Source: Candidatus Fibrimonadaceae bacterium
Lineage (GTDB): Bacteria > Fibrobacterota > Fibrobacteria > Fibrobacterales > Fibrobacteraceae
NCBI GenBank assembly: GCA_031281345.1
Contig: JAITFN010000027.1
Span: forward strand, 1 to 57,855
DNA length: 57,855 bases
Reading direction: 5' to 3'
The position numbers and the translations under genes were made by a program. Below the pieces are notes generated by a model that was not told where the DNA came from, searched no databases, and worked only from the letters and a program-made list of their open reading frames with translations. The first letter of the stretch is position 1. The number at the start of each line of letters is the position of its first letter. Shown here in pieces: positions 33,079 through 40,655 of this stretch.

Positions 33079-34785
33079 TTAAAAATTCCTCATCAATGCT
33101 TCAATAACGGCATCTTCTGTGAGAATTTCACTCATTAAAATCTCTTTTCCCTGAGAAGTTATGAATAAATCAAAGGGAACTGCGCTTCGTCCATAAAATT
33201 CAAAGAATTTCAGTGCTTCTTCGTTAGAATTGGTATAGTCTGCGCGCATTTTAACTATGCCATTTTCATCAAAAATCTTTCTAATCGCTTCGCTTTCAAA
33301 TACTTTTTCATTTATCTTGCAAGTTATGCACCAATCTGCCGAGCCATTTACCCAAACGGCCAATCCCTCACTTTGCAGGCTGTCTAGCTTTTTTGTAGAA
33401 AATTGAACCCACTCATCACTTGCCTCGGCAGCACCTAAATCGCTTGTTTGCGGGTGAATCCAAAAATTCCACGAGAATATATATATGATAATAAAAACTA
33501 ACCACAGAATGGCAAAACGTGGCCAAGGTTTCCCTGGTTTTGCAATTAAACCCGATAGCCACGCAAAAAAACAGGCTATGCACAAAAACACGCCGAGTTT
33601 TGCAGAACTTTCTATCCTAGTTTCACGGGCAAAAATCCAAACCAACCAAACAAGAGTCAGCAACATTGGAAAACTTAAAAACTGCTTTAATATCTCCATC
33701 CATTGCCCAGGTCGTGGCATTTTCTTAGTCCATTGCGGAAATATGCCGAGAATTATGTATGGCAAGGATAATCCTATTGCGACAGCGGCAAAAATCGCAA
33801 ATAGTTTTGGAATGGATGCGGCAAAGGCAAAGCCAACTGCAGTGCCTAAAAAGGGTGCGGAACAAGGAGTGGATAAAAGAACCAGCAAAATTCCATGAGC
33901 AAAAGAACTTTTTGAATGCTTTTCCAAATTTTGAGTTATGCTACCAGGCATCCATATCTCAAAAATCCCCAAAAGATTCAAAGCGAAAATCATAACACCC
34001 AAAGCCATTGTTGCTATGTACGCAGGGTGCTGAAACTGAAAGCCCCAGCCAATGGCATTTCCGGTTAAGCGAACAATTACAATTATAGTAGCAATAACAA
34101 AAAAAGAAAAACTTATACCGGCTGTTGTGGCAAAAGCCCATTGCTTTGCCTCTCCTGTGTTTCGCATTAAATCAAAAATTTTCAGAGATAAAATTGGCAG
34201 CACACAGGGCATAAGATTCAAAAGCAAGCCGCCGAGCATTGCGAGCAAAAGATATAAGAAGAATGATGTTTCGCCACTGCTACCGATACTCGTGCCACTA
34301 TTGCTTAATAAGCCAGAGTTTTTTTTTTCGCCTAAAGAAATCTCAATTGTTTTTGGCGGCAGGCATATATTTGAACAAGCCTGATAGGTGAATTTAACTT
34401 TTACACCATAAGGATCGCTATCTTTTTGAAGGGTTTTTATTGGCAGGCTAATGGTAAAGGTATCTTGTAGCAAAAGCAAATCCATATTCAGCAAATCGTT
34501 GTGCTGCTTTATGGGTTCGGGCCATATCGCAGGTTCAAATTCAACGCCTTGCACAGAAACCGCCAATTTGCTCGGCACCAAAAAATCGTCTGGAACCTCG
34601 TTTGCATTTATATGCCACCCTTGCGGTATAATAACTTTCAAGCGAAGAGTATCGCCTATTTTTGGAATTTCATTTGTATAAAACAATTCGGTTTTAGGCG
34701 GCTCCATACTATTCAAAGAAATGGAACCCTCCTGTGAATAACTCGTCACAACAAATACGAGCAAAATTGTCCAAAATATGTTCAT
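33079..34785 (-). CDS. dsbD: DsbD-like thiol:disulfide interchange protein
   Basis: A 568-residue envelope protein with the three-part DsbD layout. A signal peptide and N-terminal periplasmic domain has the CxxxC pair in YQACSNICLPP. The central eight-helix domain carries MPCVLPILSLK and STPCSAPFLGTAVG with the paired membrane cysteines. The C-terminal thioredoxin-like domain has ADWCITCK. It moves electrons from cytoplasmic thioredoxin to periplasmic disulfide partners. The ATG shares one base with the preceding gene's stop, so it is the third gene of the operon starting at 36985. Confidence 0.9.
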   Translation of the reverse strand: MNIFWTILLVFVVTSYSQEGSISLNSMEPPKTELFYTNEIPKIGDTLRLKVIIPQGWHINANEVPDDFLVPSKLAVSVQGVEFEPAIWPEPIKQHNDLLNMDLLLLQDTFTISLPIKTLQKDSDPYGVKVKFTYQACSNICLPPKTIEISLGEKKNSGLLSNSGTSIGSSGETSFFLYLLLAMLGGLLLNLMPCVLPILSLKIFDLMRNTGEAKQWAFATTAGISFSFFVIATIIVIVRLTGNAIGWGFQFQHPAYIATMALGVMIFALNLLGIFEIWMPGSITQNLEKHSKSSFAHGILLVLLSTPCSAPFLGTAVGFAFAASIPKLFAIFAAVAIGLSLPYIILGIFPQWTKKMPRPGQWMEILKQFLSFPMLLTLVWLVWIFARETRIESSAKLGVFLCIACFFAWLSGLIAKPGKPWPRFAILWLVFIIIYIFSWNFWIHPQTSDLGAAEASDEWVQFSTKKLDSLQSEGLAVWVNGSADWCITCKINEKVFESEAIRKIFDENGIVKMRADYTNSNEEALKFFEFYGRSAVPFDLFITSQGKEILMSEILTEDAVIEALMRNF

Positions 34786-35681
34786 TATCTAACAGAATCT
34801 ACCAATTTTTTAGCGAGCCTTATGGTTGCTCTGTCCACCATTCTGCCATCTATGGCAACTGCTCCACGCCCTGGATTTGTTCTCGCAGCCTCAAGAATGC
34901 GATTTGCTCTGTCTATTTCTTCGCTTGTGGGCGAGAATACGTTATTTATGGTTTCTATTTGGCTTGGATGAATTGCCCATTTGCCGTCAAAACCTAGTGC
35001 AGCAGACATTTTTGCGCTTTTGCCAAGTTCCAGCAAATCTTTGAAATTTCCATAAGGCGAATCTATGGCAAGCAAATTATAGGCTTTTGCGGTTTGCGCT
35101 ATTTTAGACATAACATAGTTCCACCTATGCCCAGGATAAACCTCCGCATCTTCTTCGCCGTGCCCGCTAATGCTGCTAAGTTTTGCTCCTATGGAGGCAC
35201 TGTAGTCTGCTATTCCAAAAATTAAAGAACGCACTCTTGGTGCTCTGGCAATTTCTGAAATGTTTTCAATAGCCAAGGCAGATTCAATGCTAGCATCTAT
35301 GGCTATTTGCTTTTCTGTGCCGAGTTCCGCTTCTATGCCGTCTAATAAGCGAGAGAGAAAATGTACATCCCCTGCGCTGTCTGCTTTTGGCAAAACTATA
35401 GAATCTATTTTTGCACCCGCTGCTTCCACAACTTCTATAACATCTCTAAAACAATAGGGAGTATCTGTGCCATTTACCCTAACAGATATTCCCAAATCTT
35501 TCCGAACTTCAACGCTGGTTAAAGTTTTGACTACTTGCCCCCTCGCCAAATATTTGGCTTCAACAGGAACGGAATCTTCCAAATCAAGCATAACCACGTC
35601 AACCGAAGAAGCAAATGCTTTTGCGTGCATTTTTTCTATATGCCCAGGAACGGAGAGCGTTGAGCGTTGGCGGAGAATCAT
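34785..35681 (-). CDS. HpcH/HpaI aldolase, CitE/malyl-CoA lyase-like
   Basis: A 298-residue TIM-barrel lyase of the CitE family: STLSVPGHIEKMHAKAF, VVMLDLEDSVPVEAK with the metal-binding acidic residues, ISVRVNGTDT, DSIVLPKAD, and GFDGKWAIHPSQIE near the end. Relatives cleave citryl-CoA, malyl-CoA or methylmalyl-CoA. No citrate lyase partner subunits are nearby, so a stand-alone malyl-CoA or citramalyl-CoA lyase activity is more likely. It overlaps the upstream aminotransferase by four bases and dsbD by one. Confidence 0.85.
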   Translation of the reverse strand: MILRQRSTLSVPGHIEKMHAKAFASSVDVVMLDLEDSVPVEAKYLARGQVVKTLTSVEVRKDLGISVRVNGTDTPYCFRDVIEVVEAAGAKIDSIVLPKADSAGDVHFLSRLLDGIEAELGTEKQIAIDASIESALAIENISEIARAPRVRSLIFGIADYSASIGAKLSSISGHGEEDAEVYPGHRWNYVMSKIAQTAKAYNLLAIDSPYGNFKDLLELGKSAKMSAALGFDGKWAIHPSQIETINNVFSPTSEEIDRANRILEAARTNPGRGAVAIDGRMVDRATIRLAKKLVDSVR

Positions 35682-36985
35682 GCTTTTACCGCCTGCACTG
35701 CTTTGTGGAGTCTTTCAAAAAGTTCTTCTATTTTGTTTAAGGCAACAGAGGAGAATGCTATGCGAATAAGCCCAGATAGCATTATAACCCCAAGCCCGTG
35801 ATTTTTCAAACATTCCTGCCGAACAACTTCGGGGTCTGCTCCGTTTATTTTAACGCACATAAAATATCCGCTGTTAAAAGGCATAGCTGTAAAAGACTGC
35901 TCGTATTCCTTGTGAGCTGCCAAAATATGCTTTATTTTTTCGTAGCGAATTTTTAGAGTGTGGTATTTTTCGTGCTTTTCTTTTTCGTAGCTTTCGCTGC
36001 TATATGCGTTAAGCAAAATTTCTTGAGATGTGCTTGCGGTGTTGGATATGGATGCGCGCACCATGCCGGCTGCTTTGTCTTCTAAGGCTTTGAGCTGCAA
36101 CACGCTTGCTCCGTGGAAAGCAAAGGTTATAAAACCAATTCTAAAACCCCAAACATAATCCTCTTTCGTTGGGCCATCTAGCTTAACGGCTAATAGATTT
36201 TCGTGAGCATCTGCCAAAAGCCCAAATAGGGATTCTTTGTATATGCCCTTTTCATAAACCAAGCCAAAATAAGCATCGTCTAAGAGGACAACAACATCGC
36301 TGCCTTTTTTAGCGCAGGATTTAAGCACTTCGCAAATATCATTTGCCTCGGTTTCTGTCACCGTGTAGCCCGTTGGGTTATTTGGGAAATTCAAAAGCAC
36401 CACTTTTTTGCCGCTCTCACCTTCTTCCAAAGCCGCGGAGAGAGCCGCCACATCAAAACTGCCATTTTTGAAGGTGTTGAATGTTTTAATCTGTGCATTG
36501 TATGTTTCAGAGAAAATCAAATCGTAGTTATCCCAATATAAATCTGGAATTATAACGGTATCTCCAGGATTTAAGAACAAGCCGGCAGATACGGAAAGGG
36601 CGTGCGTTAAGGCGGCTGTGACAACAGGCTCGCTGAATTTTATGTTCTGCAAATTCTTATTTTTTTTAGATAGCATTTCTGCCCATTTCTTGCGAAGCAG
36701 GGCTTTGCCAAAACTTGGTTGGTAAAGAAAGCCAGCGTGAATTATATGGTCTGGCATAGCAAAGGCGTTCTTAACGGTTTGGAGCATAAGCGGCGTGCCA
36801 TCGTCTTCAAAAGCTGTTCCTATTGTGGCGTTAATCTCTGCGCCTTTGGCTTCTGCGCTTTGCCCCAGAATACCTTTGTGCGGAAAGTAAATTTTTTTGC
36901 CTCGCTCCGAGAGAACGCGCATAGCTACACATGAGCCCAAATTTGAATTAAGGGCATTTGCTAGTTCGGTATAGGTGTTTGTCAT
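35678..36985 (-). CDS. PLP-dependent aminotransferase class I/II
   Basis: A 435-residue fold-type I aminotransferase: FPNNPTGYTVTE, VVVLLDDAYFGLVYE, and the PLP lysine in VKLDGPTKEDYVWGFRIGF. The DGPTKEDYVWG signature marks a subgroup of unassigned substrate. It is the first gene of an operon with a CitE-like lyase and dsbD, all overlapping by one to four bases. The ATG has no Shine-Dalgarno; a TTTACTATATT box ends eight bases upstream with an AACCCCTA spacer. Confidence 0.87.
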   Translation of the reverse strand: MTNTYTELANALNSNLGSCVAMRVLSERGKKIYFPHKGILGQSAEAKGAEINATIGTAFEDDGTPLMLQTVKNAFAMPDHIIHAGFLYQPSFGKALLRKKWAEMLSKKNKNLQNIKFSEPVVTAALTHALSVSAGLFLNPGDTVIIPDLYWDNYDLIFSETYNAQIKTFNTFKNGSFDVAALSAALEEGESGKKVVLLNFPNNPTGYTVTETEANDICEVLKSCAKKGSDVVVLLDDAYFGLVYEKGIYKESLFGLLADAHENLLAVKLDGPTKEDYVWGFRIGFITFAFHGASVLQLKALEDKAAGMVRASISNTASTSQEILLNAYSSESYEKEKHEKYHTLKIRYEKIKHILAAHKEYEQSFTAMPFNSGYFMCVKINGADPEVVRQECLKNHGLGVIMLSGLIRIAFSSVALNKIEELFERLHKAVQAVKA

Positions 36986-36993
36986 TAGGGGTT

Positions 36994-37004
36994 AATATAG
37001 TAAA
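36994..37004 (-). promoter_or_regulatory. Candidate -10 box, near-leaderless (aminotransferase-CitE-dsbD operon)
   Basis: Minus-strand TTTACTATATT followed by AACCCCTA and the ATG at 36985. It sits in the 19-bp gap after the lipoprotein gene, so it gives the operon an independent start. Confidence 0.6.
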
Positions 37005-37397
37005 TCACTTTTTCTGTTTATTTTGTGTACTTTTTTTAGGCTGCGTACTTTTTTTAGTTTGAGTAGTCTTTTTAGGCTGCTTTTTTTGTGCAGTTTGTTT
37101 TTTCTGTGCAGTTTGCTTAGTTGGCGTATTCTTTTTATTTTGCCAAGTTTTATAGTCTTCTTGTTTTTTGTCGTTTAAACTTGCAACGCAATCTATGCTT
37201 TCTTCAAATGTCATATCTCTGCAATAGAGTTCTACTTCATCTGAACTTATATCTGTATCTGGAGGAGGGGCTATGTCGTATAGCTCTTCTTCATAATAGC
37301 CTTGCTTGAACGTTCCAGATTCTAGCATTGGGCCATTGCTGCAAGCCAAAAACGCAACAGATGTTGCGAGCAGTGCGGCAAAGGAAAAAATTCTCAT
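37005..37397 (-). CDS. Small lipoprotein with Lys/Gln/Thr-rich repeat tail
   Basis: A 130-residue lipoprotein. The ATG at 37397 has GAGGG at good spacing; an in-frame ATG at 37409 would add four residues. The signal peptide ends in lipobox FLAC (Cys19). The middle part is acidic (PPPDTDISSDEVELYCRD) with one Cys pair. The last 45 residues are low-complexity and strongly basic, with short repeats (KKSTQ, KQTAQ). Such tails may bind peptidoglycan, LPS or nucleic acid. I know no family for it. Confidence 0.75.
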   Translation of the reverse strand: MRIFSFAALLATSVAFLACSNGPMLESGTFKQGYYEEELYDIAPPPDTDISSDEVELYCRDMTFEESIDCVASLNDKKQEDYKTWQNKKNTPTKQTAQKKQTAQKKQPKKTTQTKKSTQPKKSTQNKQKK

Positions 37398-37452
37398 AAT
37401 AGCCCTCATCTACTAAAAATATATTTTTTTCGTATTGTGGGCTATTTTTTTA

Positions 37453-38940
37453 CTAATTTTTTTTAAAATTATGTAATTTGGCGAAAAAATCCACAAAAAA
37501 CGCCATTCCTACAGAAACCGTACAAGAAATAAGCGGATTCCAAGGCCAAGAAAACACTATAAATTTTGTGAGCGGAGGCACATAATTAAGGATGAATGGA
37601 ATTTTGTTGAATAAAAGCAAACTGAGCATTCCGCAAATAACTCCTGTTAAAACAGAGAAAGAACGCAAACGAGGAGCAAAAAAAGACAGCAAAAATAACG
37701 CCAACAAGGGACCTGTGAAAAGACCCGTGAAAAACAAGGCGTTTTTCAAAAGCGAGCCTGCCTGCGATGCGGCGATAAAAGCGGCAAGGGTTCCGCTAAT
37801 GCCCCAAAGCACAATACATATCTTTGTCCTTGCAATGGATTCCTGCCCAGAGGCTTTGCACAGAATATCTTTTTCCGTTGTGTTTCCAAGTGCGTGAATT
37901 GCGCTGGAAATGCTGCTCATTGCCGCAGCGTAAATTGCAGCAACCAAAAGACCTGTTAAACCAGTTGGCAAGCCGTTCACAATAAAATATGGGAACACAT
38001 CGTTTACTGTAAAACTATTTGGCGATATAGGCGGCAAGGGTGCCACCTTTTTAACCTCGTAATAAACAAAGAGCGCGGCTCCAAGCCAATAAAACAAAAG
38101 CGAAACAACAAGCCCCAAAACCATAGATAAAATGCTAGACCTATTTGCCGCCTTAACATCTTTGCAACTCAAATATCTTTGCACAAATTGCTGGTCGCAG
38201 CCTCTAATTGCAATTTCCAAAACCGCATACACAATACCTGCGGAAAGCAAAGTTCTGGCATTGGAAGGGTCTAGCGAGCCGTTGAACCAGTTGCTCTTTT
38301 TGCTCTCTGCGGCAAGGGTTGCTAATTCCCCAAAGCCACCTATCCCTTTTGCCAAAGCAAAAAGCGCAAAAACACCGCCACCAAAAAACACCAAAAATTG
38401 CATAACATCTGTCCAAACAACAGCCTTGAACCCGCCATACCAAGTGTAGAGAATAGCGGCAAAAGATGATATTAAAATAGCCACCCAAACGGGAATTTGC
38501 AAAATTGAAGCAAGCACAATGGAAGGAGCAAATAATAAAATGCCCGTTCTCAAAACCAAGTGCATAGCGTAAAACACCGCGGCAACTCTACGAACCGAGC
38601 GCGAAAAAGTTTTTTCCAAAAGCTCGTAGGCACTTTGAATTCCATATTTTCTAAAACGCGGGATAAACAGAAATCCAACAACCAGAATGCTCAAAAAACT
38701 CCCCACATTGGTCATTATCAGGCTCATATCCACATCAAAAACATCTGCCGGAACTCCGAGCAAAGTTGTTGCGCTAACAGAAGTTGCAATCAAGCTGATG
38801 CCAACCGGAATCCAAGGCATTGAGCCACCGCCCAGCATATAATCCTTGAAGGAGCGGTTGCCCCTTGCCGCATAAAGCCCTATAAAAATGGAAAGACCCC
38901 AATAAGCCGCAAGCACAAGCCAGTCTATTATGCCAAACAC
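37453..38940 (-). CDS. Sodium:solute symporter (SSS family)
   Basis: A 495-residue transporter with about thirteen membrane helices. DYMLGGGSMPWIPVGISLIATSVSA holds the typical N-terminal SSS motif, followed by YTWYGGFKAVVWTDVMQ and, later, AAIYAAAMSSISSAIHALG, the sodium-binding region of helix 8 with consecutive Ser. The substrate is not evident; similar proteins move sugars, amino acids, sialic acid or monocarboxylates. The start codon is GTG at 38940, two bases after the stop of the GAF-domain gene, so it is probably translationally coupled. Confidence 0.9.
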   Translation of the reverse strand: MFGIIDWLVLAAYWGLSIFIGLYAARGNRSFKDYMLGGGSMPWIPVGISLIATSVSATTLLGVPADVFDVDMSLIMTNVGSFLSILVVGFLFIPRFRKYGIQSAYELLEKTFSRSVRRVAAVFYAMHLVLRTGILLFAPSIVLASILQIPVWVAILISSFAAILYTWYGGFKAVVWTDVMQFLVFFGGGVFALFALAKGIGGFGELATLAAESKKSNWFNGSLDPSNARTLLSAGIVYAVLEIAIRGCDQQFVQRYLSCKDVKAANRSSILSMVLGLVVSLLFYWLGAALFVYYEVKKVAPLPPISPNSFTVNDVFPYFIVNGLPTGLTGLLVAAIYAAAMSSISSAIHALGNTTEKDILCKASGQESIARTKICIVLWGISGTLAAFIAASQAGSLLKNALFFTGLFTGPLLALFLLSFFAPRLRSFSVLTGVICGMLSLLLFNKIPFILNYVPPLTKFIVFSWPWNPLISCTVSVGMAFFVDFFAKLHNFKKN

Positions 38941-38942
38941 CG

Positions 38943-40607
38943 CTAGTTTGCCCCGTCCATCTCTAGAAATTTATTCATAACTGAATATGCGAATAAAGCT
39001 CCGTAGCTTTGCTTATATTTCTGTTCTATTTCTTCCATTCTGTTTTTGTTAAGCCAAATGGAGTGGCTTCTAACAGACAGAGAATGTTCCGCAAGCATAT
39101 TTTCTGCATTTGTTATTATTTGAGCAGCCGCCATTTCAAAAATATCTTCTTTTAAATTGCTCCTTACGGAGAACACAAATTCGCCGTTTCCAAGCATTGC
39201 CAAATGTTTGCCATTCCAAGCTTTTTTCAATTCTCTTAGCACCGAGAGGAACCTGTCAAAATCATTTACCTTGTATTCTCTTTTCACATTTACGCACTTC
39301 AAGAATAAAATCCCAAGGCTATCTTCGCTGTCTCTGAGGTCGTTGAATTCCGCGTGATAAAAACTCAAAAGTTCACCCAATCCATTTGAATCTATGCCGG
39401 CAAAGCTCTCATTTCTTTTTTGCTGCGAAGCATCCCTAGATTGTATATCGGATAGTTTAAGAGCTGCGCAAGCAATGATGTTGGTTAACAAAGTTTCGTC
39501 CATTCTAGAAACGGCTCTGTTGTTCATGCTCTCTAACACAACGGCTATCGGGAAAGCATTATTTTGCACGGGTGGCATAACTGCAAAAAGCGAACGCAAT
39601 TCCAAATTTTCCGGTTCGTTTTCGTAAAATCTGCGTTGATAGGGATCTGTTGGAATATTCACTTCATTTACTTTTTGAACTTTGCCACTCAAAAGTTCGT
39701 GGAGCAGGCATTTTGAGTGAACGCTAAAAACAACTTTTTTGAATTTTTCGCTTTGGTCGCCCGCAGCTTCTGATATTAGCCATTTATCCTTTTCCCTTTC
39801 GGCGGGGACAATTATCATCATTCTGTTGGATTTAAAATTATCTCTCAAAATTTTGGATAGGTTTGCAATTAGATTTCCCTTTGAAACAGAAGAAAACAAG
39901 TTTGAAATATCTTTTAACATTCCATAAAAGAGGTTGTTTTCCCTGTTCAGCTTGTAATTCATATCCAAATTTCTGAGCATCTCTTCTGCTACATTGGCAA
40001 GTTCGCGGAGTTCCATGCAAATTTCTTCGTCAAAAGCGTTTTCGTGCGAGCTGTCTATGGTTATGTAGCCGTGAAATTTACCTTCGCCAGAAACTGCAGC
40101 ACCGGCTATGGAACGTGTTATTTGTTCTTCGGAGTGAAAAACATCTATGGGAGCTTCGTCTAATCCGTTCCAGTTGAACTCTCTTCTAGAAAAATATTTG
40201 CTGTCTTTAGGGACAAATAAATTCTCGCGAAATCTATAAGCGCTATTGGAAAGCTTGAGGGCAAAACCCTCTCCGTTAAATATCCAATAGCATATTGAGA
40301 GTATTTTGTCGTTTTCTTTTTCCAAGCGACTGCGAAAAAGCATAAGCAATTTTTTTATGAAAGCATCTCTATTTGCAAAATCCGTCTCGGACAGCGCTTT
40401 TTCTTGTTCCAGCCTTTTTAACGCAGAATTGTTATGTTCTTCCGTAGGAATAATCGGAACTGGAGCACTGAGGGTATCTGTCACTTTTTGCGGCTCGCCC
40501 TCTGGCTCTTTGTGCAATTTGCCGTAATTGTAAATCCAAGCAAAAACATAACCCAGCGCAAGCGCAAAGCCAAGGCAAAAGAGAAAGGCTGTTATGGATA
40601 TGTGCAC
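38943..40607 (-). CDS. Membrane-anchored GAF protein with degenerate GGDEF-like domain
   Basis: A 554-residue protein. The frame is open to 40769, but GTG at 40607 gives MHISITAFLFCLGFALALG, a clean N-terminal membrane helix, and a TTTCTACATT box stands six bases upstream. A charged coiled linker and two GAF-like domains follow (roughly 100-240 and 260-400; GKFHGYITIDSSH and SLFAVMPPV). The C-terminal domain has GGDEF-like organisation (LGILFLKCVNVK, then HLAMLGNGEFVFSV), but the signature reads GNGEF at 473-477, so diguanylate cyclase activity is doubtful. It may be a signal or c-di-GMP effector, co-transcribed with the symporter. Confidence 0.7.
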   Translation of the reverse strand: MHISITAFLFCLGFALALGYVFAWIYNYGKLHKEPEGEPQKVTDTLSAPVPIIPTEEHNNSALKRLEQEKALSETDFANRDAFIKKLLMLFRSRLEKENDKILSICYWIFNGEGFALKLSNSAYRFRENLFVPKDSKYFSRREFNWNGLDEAPIDVFHSEEQITRSIAGAAVSGEGKFHGYITIDSSHENAFDEEICMELRELANVAEEMLRNLDMNYKLNRENNLFYGMLKDISNLFSSVSKGNLIANLSKILRDNFKSNRMMIIVPAEREKDKWLISEAAGDQSEKFKKVVFSVHSKCLLHELLSGKVQKVNEVNIPTDPYQRRFYENEPENLELRSLFAVMPPVQNNAFPIAVVLESMNNRAVSRMDETLLTNIIACAALKLSDIQSRDASQQKRNESFAGIDSNGLGELLSFYHAEFNDLRDSEDSLGILFLKCVNVKREYKVNDFDRFLSVLRELKKAWNGKHLAMLGNGEFVFSVRSNLKEDIFEMAAAQIITNAENMLAEHSLSVRSHSIWLNKNRMEEIEQKYKQSYGALFAYSVMNKFLEMDGAN

Positions 40608-40613
40608 AGAGTG

Positions 40614-40623
40614 AATGTAGAAA
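40614..40623 (-). promoter_or_regulatory. Candidate -10 box, near-leaderless (GAF protein)
   Basis: Minus-strand TTTCTACATT, then CACTCT and the GTG at 40607. It is one of two back-to-back boxes in the 48-bp gap to pbpC. Confidence 0.6.
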
Positions 40624-40638
40624 AATAAAAACAATATA

Positions 40639-40649
40639 TTTACTATAAT
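40639..40649 (+). promoter_or_regulatory. Candidate -10 box, near-leaderless (pbpC)
   Basis: TTTACTATAAT, then ATCCCC and the ATG at 40656. There is no Shine-Dalgarno and the spacer is C-rich. Confidence 0.6.
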
Positions 40650-40655
40650 ATCCCC

